Part shown: positions 11,001-18,865 of the stretch, one piece after another | Layout of the letters: every line of letters begins with the position of its first letter | How positions within the stretch are numbered: position 1 is the stretch's first letter | NCBI GenBank assembly: GCA_036897625.1 | Contig: JAYMTA010000700.1 | Location: 1 to 25,093, forward strand | From: Pelargonium cotyledonis | Taxonomy: Eukaryota > Streptophyta > Magnoliopsida > Geraniales > Geraniaceae | DNA length: 25,093 nucleotides | Direction: 5' to 3' | Notes under the pieces: generated by a model | Seen by the model: only the letters and a program-made list of their open reading frames with translations | Told to the model about the DNA's origin: nothing | Databases searched by the model: none | Translations under genes and position numbers: made by a program

Positions 11001-14000
11001 CTTGCAGCGCTATTACAATTTGCAATTTGTAAAGCTATTGTTTCATGATAGTCAAACACTGAAGTTTTTTATGTTTTGATCTGAAACTAGCTAAAATCTC
11101 TGTAGGGTATTGTGGATCATATAGTCACTATAATAAATATACGCCATGAAGAGTATTTAGTACAGTCAGAAAGGTTGTGTGTGAGAAATATAACTGAGTT
11201 TAAGATATGCTCTTAAATTGGGAACTAAAGCACAAAACCAAACCCCACTGGCTTGCATGTAAATTATTAGTATATTACAGTCAGAAAGGTTGCGTGTGAG
11301 AAATATAACTGAGTATAAGATGTGCTCTTAAATTGGGTACTAAAGCACAAAACCGAACCCCACAGACTTGCATGTAAAACTATATCTACTATATCTGCTG
11401 CTAAGTCTAGGATATGTACTCAAATCAATAACTAAAAGCACAACCAAATCCCACAAGGGGATATTATATGTAGATATTCTTGGGTTTGTAGATTATGTAG
11501 ATATTTTTGGGAGGATATATGTAGGTATTCTTGGGTTTGTAGATTATGTAGATATTTTTGGGGGGATATATGCAAGTATTCATGGGTTTGTAGATTATGC
11601 AAGGAAAATATTATGTATGGAAAGTATAGAAATTGGTGTCCAGTGTCTACCTAGGAAGTTAGCTTCTGTTTCAGTGGGCTCGTGCTTTCTGTTGGATCCC
11701 TTTTCATCTTTCTAGTATTCACTATTGTTTGAGTTATTGTGTGTGCATTCCTGCGTTCGTGTCTTGTTAACTACTGATGTGGTTATTGTCTCTGTCACTG
11801 TTTTGTCAGGGATAGAAGAGCAGAATTGCTTACCAAATGGAGAACCAAAGGTGGTGTCTTCTTAATTGGCTACGCTGCTTTTCGAAACTTATCTCTCGGG
11901 AAAAATGTGAAGGATCGCCACATGGCTGGAGAAATTCGTTTTGCCTTGCAGGTGACTGTCTTGTTCATTTAGACTAAAACTGTGTGTTAGTTTTCTTGAT
12001 ACGGATTATTCAGTTTGCTTGTTATAGTTTAATTGAACCTGCAGTTCACTAGTCTTTGCAGTTGAAGTGAACTTCTAGCTATATTAAAAAATTATATTGT
12101 GATAAGGCGATAAGCTGAAATTGTCTTAATGTTTTGTCATTAGTTCTGGGAAACATATATTTCTTTAATCAAAACAAATGCAGACATTCCCCACAAGATG
12201 GACAATATTTTTTGTTAAAGACATTCAAATAAACTTATTTTGACATCCATGGCACGTGCATTTGAGATCCTCGAGGTACCTAGCATGTCTCCTGAGCAAT
12301 TAGTATTTAAACCGAATGATTGGTCTGCCTCATCAGTAAAATCGAACCAGATATACTTGAGGGAGGCTTCCTTCTTCAACGTGGCCTTCTTGATATCTTA
12401 GGAGGGATATATGTGTTCTACCTTCTCCTTTCCCTCGTTCTGCTTGACCAAGTGTTCCCACACCTTGGGGATAACTATAATCGTCGCTATCCTTTCGCTG
12501 ATGGGGAATTTGATCCGCTGGTGATGCAAGAAGAATGAATCCTTTCTCCAGTTATTATACCAAACCCAGTGAAAGGATAGACAGATGAAAGTTCATCACT
12601 TGTCCTCATCCAGTCTCCCTTACTTACGCCCACCCTATCAAATGAAGCCTTGTTATGCGTGTATATTAAAATGGATTCTTCAGTATGCATTGTCTGCTGC
12701 TTAGCATATATTCCTCGCTTGTAATTTTGTTTATGTCATGATTTGACAATATGTCTATTTATTTATTAGGATGGACCTGATATACTTGTGTGTGATGAGG
12801 CTCATATAATAAAGAACCACAAGGCTGATACAACCCAAGCTTTGAAGCTTGTGAAATGCCAGAGACGGATTGCGTTAACCGGATCGCCTCTTCAGAACAA
12901 TCTTATGGAGTATTATTGTGTATGTTTGGTTTCATTTATTAAACACGAATAATCCCCAAATATTATTCTTACTTCAAAAATATTCTTTTGATTCATTTTT
13001 ATCAGATGGTCGATTTTGTAAGAGAGGGTTTTCTTGGCAGCAGCCATGAGTTTAGAAATCGGTACGAGGCATTTTTAGTACATTTTATGATTGACACCTT
13101 ATTTTTTACTTATTCCATGCACCATACCTCGCTATTCTTTGTGCAGGTTCCAAAATCCTATAGAGAATGGACAGCACACTAATTCAACGTCTAATGATGT
13201 CAAGATTATGAACCAGAGGTCCCATATTCTCTATGAACAGTTAAAAGGATTTGTTCAGAGAATGGACATGAATGTGGTGAAAAAGGACTTGCCACCTAAA
13301 ACTGTCTTTGTAATTGCTGTAAAGCTTTCTCCCATACAAAGGAAACTATACAAGAGGTTCATTGATGCACATGGGTTCACAAAGGACAAGGTTACTAATG
13401 AAAAGATGAGGAAGAGTTTTTTTGCTGGGTATCAGGCTTTGGCTCAGGTAAATTCCTAGTGCCTCTTTAAAGTTGTGTTTTTTCACACATGTACATTCAT
13501 ACATGACTTGTGGGTATTTTTTTCCTATGTAAATGAAAGCAGACTTTCACTGCTAATTTTAAATATTCAGATTGATGTTCCAATAATCCCATGACTCATG
13601 GGTATTTAAGGAAATATGCACAATGTTAAGAAACATTTTTATTTTTTGGTGCATTTCTTTCATAGATATGGAATCATCCTTGGATCTTGCAACTGAGAAA
13701 AGATAGAGACTATGTAGGTATTGAAGATGAAGATTGCTCGAGTGATGAAAATGTAGATTATAATATGGTTACAGGAGGTACTCTTCTTCTCTCTTTTTTC
13801 CCGTTGGGTTAATGGATACGATAGAGAATGTGGTATTTGTGAATGGACTAAGTCAGTACTTCTGTGATTTTATTTATTAGTAATCCTATAACCTTCTTAT
13901 GAATGTTAGCCGGTTGCAATTTTAATTGTGATTCATGGAACTTTGAGCTAGTGGTAAGTGATGGATAGATGATATCTGTATTCGGGTTTACTGCTAATAC

Positions 14001-17000
14001 TTAATTTGATAGGGAAAAAAAATACAAAATTAAATTAATTTTGCCAGCATTAGCTCAAACAAGTCTGGTATTCAGTCCGGTGGTTTCATGTTTAAACTCT
14101 GGCTTAACTTTAAATTTCTACTCTTATAGTTTTTGTCATCTGTATGGCAATTTTGGCAATTATTAGAGAGCCCAGGCTGCATGCAGTAAAGTGGGCGTTC
14201 TTGAAAATAATTAGAAGCTTTAAAATATAAATGCTTCCACTGCAACTAGTATAGATTGTTTTTGTGATCACATGGGCCGTTTCACATGAAAATAATTAGA
14301 AGCTTGTGCAATATAGATGCTTCCACTGCAACTTGTATAGATTGTTTTGTTTCCATTATATAATGCTTTCTTTTTACCAATATCTTGTCTCCTATTTTTT
14401 GACATTGACAGAGAAGCTGAGAAATACATTTAATCTTGGTCAAGGGAAAAATGACAATGGTATTTTTCAGAAGGTATGAATTTGAACAAGTTGCTGCTTT
14501 GAACCTTTTGTTTCACTTTTCTCTGGATTACTACTGGTGAAGCTGTATGATAGTTTTCATCCATCTTTGGTTCTCTTCTTTTAATTCAAATTTTATCATA
14601 TACTCCCTCTCCCAAAATGAGTGTTCAGAAGCTGAGAAATACATTTAATCTAGGGAAGTTAGTTATGTGTGACGTTCAGTTTTCATCCATTTTTAGTTCT
14701 CTTCTTTTAGTTTAGTTCATATTTCAACGAGTGTTTAGGAGAAGCTGAGAAATGCATTTAATCTAGGGAAGTTAGTTATGTGTGACATTCAGTTTTCATC
14801 CATTTTTAGTTTTCTCTTCTTTTAGTTTTAGTTTCTCCATTGCTCTGAGTTACTTTTGGTAAAGCTTTATCATATTTCATTTATAGTCCGTTAGAGAGAG
14901 TGCAGCCATGTTACTAATGTTCAGTTTTCTTACATTTATAGTTTTCACTTATTTTAATTTACTTATTTTCCAGGACTGGTGTAATGATCTTCTCCGGGAA
15001 AACAGTTATAAGGAGCTTCATTACAGTGGCAAAATGGTTCTGCTGTTTGACATTCTGACAATGTCTTCTGAAGTGGGTGATAAGGCGTTGGTTTTTAGCC
15101 AGAGCATACTAACCCTTGATCTCATAGAACTTTACCTTGCAAGATTTCCTCGACATGGAAAAAGAGGGAAGCTTTGGAAAAAAGGAAAAGATTGGTATAG
15201 GTGGGTAAAATTGATGGATATATCTTTTATTGTCAGCCTAATTAAGTGTCATTATTTATTTATCACTGTTCAGCTTATATGGTGCTCTAAATTTATTCTG
15301 ATTTTGTGTCTCAAAGGATTTTCTTTATTTATCACTGTTTAGTTTATATGGTGCTCTAAATTTATTCTGATTTTGTGTTTCAAAGGATTTTCTTTTAATA
15401 TCGAGCTAGGAGTTTATAAGACTTGTTCCCAAAATTTGATGCATTTCATGCTAAGTTTTAATAATACAATATCGAGCTAGGAGTTTACAAGACTTTTGTG
15501 TTTTCTTTTAATCACGGATAGAATAGAAAATTTACAATATTGAGCTAGGAGTTGAATACCTCATGCATGTTCATCCGAGGTTGATCTAATTATTAAAACT
15601 AGATGGGGTATGCGTGTAATTGTAGAATACCTCATGTGTTCATCCAGTTCATGCATGCTCATCCGAGTTTGATCCAATTATTAAAACTAGATGTGGTATG
15701 CGTGGAATTTTGGAATACCTCATGTGTTCATCTAGTTTCCATGTAAATAGTTTCTTGTTCCGCTATTGCTTCTCGAAGCACTGTTACTTGTATTTCTTAC
15801 ATGCTATGCTAGTAATGTTTGTTACATATCATTGTGTTGACTGTTGAAATTTCTACTTGACATCTATTTGGTTTAATTCTTTCTAGATTGACCTTTGCTA
15901 CAGGCTAGATGGAAGTACAGCGAGCTCTGATAGGCAGAAAATTGTAGAAAATTTTAATGATCCTTTGAATAAAAGGGTGAAGTGTGTTCTGATCTCAACA
16001 AGAGCTGGATCTCTGGGAATTAATCTTCATTCAGCTAATCGTGTAATTATCGTTGATGGTTCCTGGAATCCAACATATGATCTTCAGGCTATATATCGGG
16101 CGTGGAGGTGGAGTTTAATTTTTATCTTTGATTCTGCTCAGTTTTTATTTTTGATTTACTCGGCTCAGTCATGACAGTTCATTTTGACTATCTCAGTTTT
16201 TATCTTTGATATACTTGATACAATTTTTATTTTTGATTTACTCTGCTCAGTCATGACAGTTCATTTTGACTATCTCTGTTTTTTTTCTTTGATATACTTG
16301 ATACAAGAAATCCTTTCATGTCATGACAGTTCGTTTTGACTATCTGATCTCTGTTTGCAGATATGGCCAAACAAAGCCAGTGTTTGCGTACAGATTGCTG
16401 GCACATGCCACAATGGAAGAAAAGATTTATAAGCGTCAGGTAATGGGTTGTACTGCAGAACAAAATGCACTTCTAGGGTTTGTATTTTTTTATATGGGAT
16501 ATTTATATTGAGTATGGTTTTAATAGGTAACGAAGGAAGGTCTTGCTGCAAGGGTGGTCGATAGACAGCAAGTTCATAGAACAATCTCTAAAGAGGAGAT
16601 GCTACATCTCTTTGAATTTGGTGATGACGAAAGCCCTGATTCCTTGTCTGAGCCAGGTCCTGTGAACGGAAATTCTTCAAAGCAGAAAGAACCACTTTCT
16701 CGTGGAAGTTGCACTTCCGATAAATTCATGGAGAATCTACTTGGAAAGCATTATCCAAGGTATGTTTTTTTTTTTAAGGTTAATGGAGTTATCCTAGTAT
16801 TCTGTGATGGCCAACTGTTGCTGTTAATTCTTGGTGACTTGGTGTTTGTTCCCGTCCAAGCTTTATGAAAATATTTGTGCCGTAGACCGAAACCGGCCAA
16901 AGGGTTGCTAGTGTGCATTATTTCACTTATTTCTCAAAAGTTTTAAGAGTGGTTTACCTGTCATATCCAGAATGTCTCATATATGTATTTGGTACACTAG

Positions 17001-17581
17001 ATATGATTAAGTTTAGCTTCTTTCTAAAAGTATGCAGTCAAGTCCAGTAGACCCCTCTTTACAGCGTAGTTACTAAGACGTTTATGATTTTGAGTATTGC
17101 CTTACGTTCTGTTGAAAAACATAATATTCGAAACTCAGTATTCGATACAATGTCCATATCAAGGTGGATTTCCACATATCACGAACACGAGACCCTTTTG
17201 CAAGAGAACGAGGAGGAAAAGTTGTCGAAAGAGGAGCAAGATATGGCGTGGGAAGTGTACCGGAAATCATTAGAATGGCAGGAAGTGCCGCATGTACCCC
17301 TTGATGAATCCACAAATGAAAGAAATCCAGATGTATTCGTAAAGCCAGATGCAGCATCAGTAAAGCCAGAATCATCCTCACCAGAGGCCGCTATTGATCT
17401 GGCTCGTTCCAAGGCCATCTTGAGGAATCATTCTGCGCAGCGAAAATGCACCAACCTCTCTCACATGCTGACCCTAAGAAGTCAAGGCACGAAATCTGGT
17501 TGCAGCACCATATGCGGAGAATGCGCGCAGGAAATCAGCTGGGAGGATCTGAATAGGGATCGGAAACAACAAGCAAAGTGA
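1917..17581 (+). CDS. ATRX: ATRX-type SNF2 chromatin remodeller (CHR20-like), 25 coding exons
   Basis: ATP-dependent chromatin remodeller acting in the nucleus. In animals and Arabidopsis, ATRX supports histone H3.3 deposition and silencing. Coding exons: 1917-2150, 2252-2314, 2396-2491, 2588-2680, 3485-3675, 3749-3995, 4884-4997, 5674-5757, 6172-6681, 7219-7508, 8297-8387, 9120-9335, 9841-9960, 10629-10795, 11810-11951, 12770-12919, 13006-13061, 13147-13447, 13666-13777, 14412-14473, 14974-15200, 15904-16107, 16361-16439, 16527-16759, 17164-17581. All junctions keep frame and give 1499 aa, close to the roughly 1480 aa of Arabidopsis ATRX. The order is: acidic repeated N-terminus (1-54); Glu-rich, likely coiled-coil region conserved in plant ATRX (about 80-390); ADD module (507-600); ATPase lobe 1 with GLGKT (777-781), DEAH (895-898) and TGSPLQNN (923-930); lobe 2 with [10 protein letters not shown] and [11 protein letters not shown] (1250-1260); C-terminal CGEC-ISWEDL tail. 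1917 is the first ATG in the open frame. All introns are GT-AG except the first (GC-AG). No key motif is missing, so the gene looks functional. Confidence 0.95.
2151..2251 (+). other. GC-AG intron (first coding intron)
   Basis: The exon ends CCAGAG and the intron begins GCAAGT; the acceptor is TATCTTTAG before GAACCTTTGACTG. Joining GAG to GAA keeps the conserved run [11 protein letters not shown] in frame. The nearest GT (three bases into the intron) would shift the frame and meet TGA two codons later. AG|GCAAGT is the classic strong consensus of the rare GC-AG donor class. Confidence 0.85.
4148..4292 (+). repeat. tandem duplication, 2 x 73 bp, intron 6
   Basis: GGTAGATGGTGTCTTTG begins at 4148 and again at 4221, with only a few substitutions over the full unit. 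It lies inside the 888-bp sixth coding intron. The rest of that intron (about 4293-4883) is AT-rich with nothing else I can name. Confidence 0.95.
5372..5475 (+). repeat. tandem duplication, 2 x 50 bp, intron 7
   Basis: TGTCCTTACCTATGGGCAT at 5372 returns as TGTCCTTGCCTATGGGCAT at 5422. The copies differ at a handful of sites. It is adjacent to, but separate from, the 94-bp duplication that follows. Confidence 0.95.
5487..5673 (+). repeat. tandem duplication, 2 x 94 bp, ending at the exon 8 acceptor
   Basis: TAATTAAAGATATGTAAAT occurs at 5487 and 5581, and near-identity runs through the whole unit. The downstream copy ends in the working acceptor (TGCATCAACAG before GTCAAAGAG). The upstream copy ends TGCATCAATCTC, so it has the same approach tract but no AG. 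The duplication therefore spans a branch-point and acceptor region. Confidence 0.95.
6568..7508 (+). other. ADD zinc module of the ATRX-type protein (exons 9-10)
   Basis: Residues 509, 512, 530 and 533 (CTAC ... CRDC) form a GATA-like finger. They are followed by a PHD-like C4-C4 set at 553/556, 565/568, 573/576 and 596/599 (CGWC, CKSC, CNTC, CCCC). In the ADD family this module reads histone H3 tails with unmethylated K4 together with methylated K9. The two fingers are split by intron 9 (6682-7218). An Asp/Ser-rich acidic run ([12 protein letters not shown]) follows. The cysteine pattern is complete, so binding competence is likely, but H3 specificity is inferred from the family. Confidence 0.85.
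6751..6976 (+). repeat. tandem duplication, 2 x about 114 bp, intron 9
   Basis: TGTTATTAATGCAGTCACTA at 6751 recurs at 6864 with an added base. Each unit carries the palindrome-like TCACCAAAATATTATTTTAG followed by TGA (about 6829-6851 and 6942-6964), which can fold as a hairpin. The element splits the ADD module exons. The hairpin hints at a MITE origin, but I see no clean terminal repeats or target duplication. Confidence 0.85.
7509..8296 (+). other. intron 10, 788 bp, with probable transposon debris
   Basis: Around 7715-7830 the sequence turns GC-richer, with CTCCGGGTCTTACAAAG and CCTAGCTAGCACATGAACC-like text unlike the neighbouring intron. A loose direct repeat follows: GGTGTGAGGATCCTCTCTTA near 7863 against GGTGCAAGGATCTTCTCTTA near 7937. 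This reads as an old inserted element, but I cannot assign a family and find no open frame. Confidence 0.4.
8536..8655 (+). repeat. tandem duplication, about 62 bp x 2, intron 11
   Basis: GTCCAAGTCCACTTGGGCC at 8536 returns as GTCCAAGTCCATTTGAGC at 8598, both ending in CGAGA. The copies have drifted by several substitutions and small deletions. Confidence 0.85.
8695..9058 (+). mobile_element. GC-rich ACCGG-repeat insert in intron 11, unclassified
   Basis: From about 8695 the sequence is dense in ACCGG/CCGGT words (GGACCGGACCGGCCG, GAACCGGGACCGG, CAAGACCGGTGAAATTCGGT). Near 9010-9052 it becomes strongly GC-rich (GCGCTGCCTGCGGGCGCCGT). Both are unlike the AT-rich intron around them, and such low-complexity GGACCGGTT text is common in plant repetitive elements. 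I see no terminal repeats, target duplication or coding potential, so family and exact borders are unknown. Confidence 0.4.
10466..10680 (+). repeat. duplicated exon 14 start with dead pseudo-exon, intron 13
   Basis: GATGCGTTATTTTGGTTGCT at 10466 is repeated as GATGCGTTCTTTTGGGTGCT at 10585, a period of about 119 bp. The downstream copy runs into the real acceptor and exon 14 (TACAG|GTCATAGCTTTC). The upstream copy continues into a decayed version of the exon start at about 10503-10545 (CATAGATTTCGTGCCATGA then TTTGATTTGGGATTGC) with the acceptor deleted. A third, older trace (GATTCGGGATTGCTAAGTG) is near 10312. Confidence 0.8.
11161..11384 (+). repeat. tandem duplication, 2 x 115 bp, intron 14
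   Basis: TACAGTCAGAAAGGTTGTGT at 11161 recurs at 11276, with near-identity over the unit. A weaker, shorter trace of the same text follows at about 11400-11455 (GTACTCAAATCAATAACTA, CAACCAAATCCCACAAG). Confidence 0.9.
11460..11612 (+). repeat. 51-bp minisatellite, three copies, intron 14
   Basis: CTTGGGTTTGTAGATTATG occurs at 11479 and 11530 and, with one change, at 11581, an exact 51-bp period. Since 51 is a multiple of three the stretch stays open in one frame (a [21 protein letters not shown] repeat). It lies between exons 14 and 15 with no splice or homology support for being coding. Confidence 0.9.
12240..12700 (+). other. unidentified GC-richer insert in intron 15
   Basis: This part of the 818-bp intron 15 has balanced composition and coding-like text on both strands, unlike the rest of the intron. 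The plus strand is open at 12320-12538, and the minus strand has an interrupted frame reading [20 protein letters not shown] near 12390-12330. I recognise no family. A captured gene fragment or part of a retroelement are both possible. Confidence 0.35.
14203..14349 (+). repeat. direct duplication, about 85-bp period, intron 19
   Basis: GAAAATAATTAGAAGCTT begins at 14203 and again at 14288. Both copies continue into ATGCTTCCACTGCAACT-like text and TATAGATTGTTTT. The second copy is slightly shorter. Confidence 0.85.
14412..14895 (+). repeat. exon 20 and its donor-side flank locally triplicated
   Basis: The start of exon 20 (AGAAGCTGAGAAATACATTT at 14412) recurs at about 14627 and, with one change, at about 14739, both inside intron 20. 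The two intronic copies share AATCTAGGGAAGTTAGTTAT and CAGTTTTCATCCATTTTTAG. The latter matches intron text after the real exon (GTTTTCATCCATCTTTGG, about 14552). The copies lack the exon's second half and its donor. Joining them from their only nearby AG acceptors shifts the frame and hits TAA, so they are dead pseudo-exons. A single Stowaway-like end (CTCCCTCTCCCAAAATGAG at about 14603) sits at the junction of the first two units. Confidence 0.8.
15255..15396 (+). repeat. tandem duplication, 2 x 69 bp, intron 21
   Basis: TATCACTGTTCAGCTTATAT at 15261 recurs as TATCACTGTTTAGTTTATAT at 15330. The copies run through TTCTGATTTTGTGT and CAAAGGATTTTC. Confidence 0.9.
15397..15740 (+). repeat. nested degenerate direct repeats, intron 21
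   Basis: An AATATCGAGCTAGGAGTTTA-like word appears three times (about 15398, 15466 and, as ATATTGAGCTAGGAGTTG, 15537). Then a unit with GAATACCTCATGCATGTTC and TTATTAAAACTAGATGGGG (from about 15555) recurs at about 15627-15730 with changes. The two sets are adjacent and have different unit lengths, so they look like successive duplications. Confidence 0.8.
16142..16360 (+). repeat. tandem duplication, 82-bp period, 2.5 copies, up to the exon 23 acceptor
   Basis: TTTTTATTTTTGATTTACTC begins at 16142 and 16224. Both copies contain TCATGACAGTTCATTTTGAC and GATATACTTGATACAA. A third, partial copy (TCATGACAGTTCGTTTTGAC, 16321) leads directly into the working acceptor CTGTTTGCAG at 16360. Confidence 0.9.
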
Positions 17582-17851
17582 ATAATATTATAGCAGAGCA
17601 TATTGTATTGTAAATGACAGTTTTTGGAAGGTTAGCGTCATTTTGAATCCTATATATTGCGGTAGGTGTTTCAGCCCGAAATTCCTGGTCACACATTGAG
17701 AGAGGATGATTCGATCCTTTTTGTCTTCTTTTGAGTGTAATTTATTTTTCTTTCTTTGTGTAGTGTTGTAAAGAGCGAAGCTTGAATGTAGTATAGTGGC
17801 AGGCAGGAACTATGGGCTTGTATAAAATTTGAAGATCATGATGCAATAGAA
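17582..17851 (+). other. 3'UTR of the ATRX-type gene
   Basis: The stop TGA is at 17579-17581. The following sequence is T-rich with TGTAA-type far-upstream elements (TTGTATTGTAAATG, GAGTGTAATTTATTTTTC). GCAATAGAATGAAATTG near 17843 is a weak AATAAA-like element. The end is an estimate. Confidence 0.5.
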
Positions 17852-18016
17852 TGAAATTGAAAGGTTTCTATTTTGAATTAACATGGTAGTGAAATCATGG
17901 TTCACTTTTGTTATCTTCTTAAATATTATGATAAAGCTCTCTAAACTCTTTGTGCTATATTGAAATTGAAAGGTTTCTATTTTGAATTAACATGGTAGTG
18001 AAATCATGGTTCACTT
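17852..18016 (+). repeat. perfect 56-bp direct repeat with a 53-bp spacer
   Basis: The 56 bases at 17852-17907 and 17961-18016 are identical as far as I can read (both contain TTGAATTAACATGGTAGTGA). Identity in a region otherwise free of constraint implies a recent duplication of a 109-bp unit. It sits at the 3' edge of the ATRX transcription unit, so the two copies may give alternative poly(A) regions. Confidence 0.95.
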
Positions 18017-18240
18017 GATTGTTCAAACTCGAATTAAGTAACGTGTGACTGGGTCATTGTTGAAAAGCTTGACAATTCATCAATAGATCAAATATAATTC
18101 TTAATTCATCATTATTAATAATTTTTGGAAAAAAAGAAAAAAACTCTACTCACTTGTTAATCTCAACTTTAGTCCAAAGTTATAATAGTGCCACAATGAT
18201 AAAGCTTTATCAACCCCAGCCACTACAAATGGATGGTTTT

Positions 18241-18545
18241 ATATATATTAGGGTTAAATGATCGATAACAAATGACTATTCTATACTTGTCACCAAAAGC
18301 CCTCTCTTTCCCTATTGTCTTCAAATTCTAATCACCACTTCTTCTATTTCTCTTTTCCATTCATGCATCATGCACTGATCATCTTTCTTTGATGACCTTT
18401 GGTGAAACATAGGACGAATGGTGGCTCTTCGGCAGAGAGAATTGACGAGAGATCTCTTACGATCGTGGAAGATATGGGGTGTTGCGGGTGTTCTGCAAAT
18501 TATGGCTTCATAAGGCTAAAATCGGGATTATACAAAATTATTTAG
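18241..18545 (+). other. promoter-like block with two tiny overlapping ORFs
   Basis: A TATATATATTAGGG stretch (18241) is followed by a pyrimidine-rich tract (18299-18360), which resembles a plant promoter and leader. Two small frames follow. One is 18474-18545 (23 codons, starting MGCCGCSANYGFIRL, with a Gly-2/Cys-rich start typical of N-myristoylated proteins). The other overlaps it at 18418-18513 (31 codons, starting MVALRQRELTRDLLR). The first frame is open upstream to a possible acceptor, AACATAG, at 18412. It may be a truncated remnant of a gene whose product began MGCCGC. I cannot name the family. Confidence 0.3.
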
Positions 18546-18620
18546 TCATGTGCCCTGCGTATGATGAAACAATGTAATTTTTTAGTTAAATGTAATTGAA
18601 AAAATGGGTGAAAAATAGTA

Positions 18621-18863
18621 CTCACTCAGTTTCAAAACGAGTGTCCTCCTTTTTATTTTGAGAAAAATTAAGGAGAAATTACATAGTATGCTATGTTTAC
18701 TATTGTATCCTCATGATCATATGTGGAGAGATTCTTACTAACTTTTTATAAGGATATTATTGACAATTTATGCATAACTAACTTACTTAGAAAATGAAAT
18801 AATACACTTATTTTGAGACAAAAATGCAAAAGAAGCATGACACTCATTTTGAAACGGATGGAG
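18621..18863. mobile_element. Stowaway-type MITE (Tc1/mariner, non-autonomous), 243 bp
   Basis: The left end is CTCACTCAGTTTCAAAACG followed by AGTGTC. The right end, read on the other strand, is CTCCATCCGTTTCAAAATG followed by AGTGTC. Both sit directly inside a TA dinucleotide (18619-18620 and 18864-18865). The CTCC-TCCGT-type terminal inverted repeat with a TA target duplication is the hallmark of plant Stowaway elements. There is no coding capacity. The left TIR differs from consensus at two bases near the tip, so the copy is not very young. Confidence 0.9.
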
Positions 18864-18865
18864 TA

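Larger units (their letters stand above)
9841..13447 (+). other. SNF2 ATPase lobe 1 (exons 13-18)
   Basis: Exon 13 carries Walker A in [10 protein letters not shown] (GLGKT at residues 777-781). Exon 14 carries motif Ia-like [11 protein letters not shown]. Exon 16 carries Walker B DEAH (895-898) and motif [12 protein letters not shown] (922-930). Exon 18 carries the conserved [13 protein letters not shown] segment that leads into the linker between the lobes. These residues bind and hydrolyse ATP to drive DNA translocation. The text is close to ATRX rather than to SNF2, ISWI or CHD classes. Confidence 0.92.
14974..16759 (+). other. SNF2 ATPase lobe 2 / helicase C (exons 21-24)
   Basis: Exon 21 carries [17 protein letters not shown] (motif IV). 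Exon 22 carries [12 protein letters not shown] (motif V) and, with exon 23, [11 protein letters not shown] (motif VI, arginines 1254 and 1257). Exon 24 carries the conserved brace-like [18 protein letters not shown] followed by [15 protein letters not shown]. The YRAWRYGQ version of motif VI is ATRX-like. All residues needed for ATP hydrolysis coupled to translocation appear intact. Confidence 0.92.

Noticed and set aside
11368-11715. 115-codon plus-strand open frame with [13 protein letters not shown] repeats
   Set aside because: It is produced by the 51-bp minisatellite in intron 14. It has no splice support, and exons 14 and 15 join cleanly without it.
14603-14626. Second Stowaway MITE in intron 20
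   Set aside because: Only one terminal-repeat-like end is seen. No matching opposite end with a TA duplication was found, so it is mentioned only as a remnant.
16323-16511. Read-through frame joining exon 23 to intron 23
   Set aside because: The frame stays open past the donor at 16439 by chance. The conserved KRQVTKEGL sequence requires splicing to 16527.
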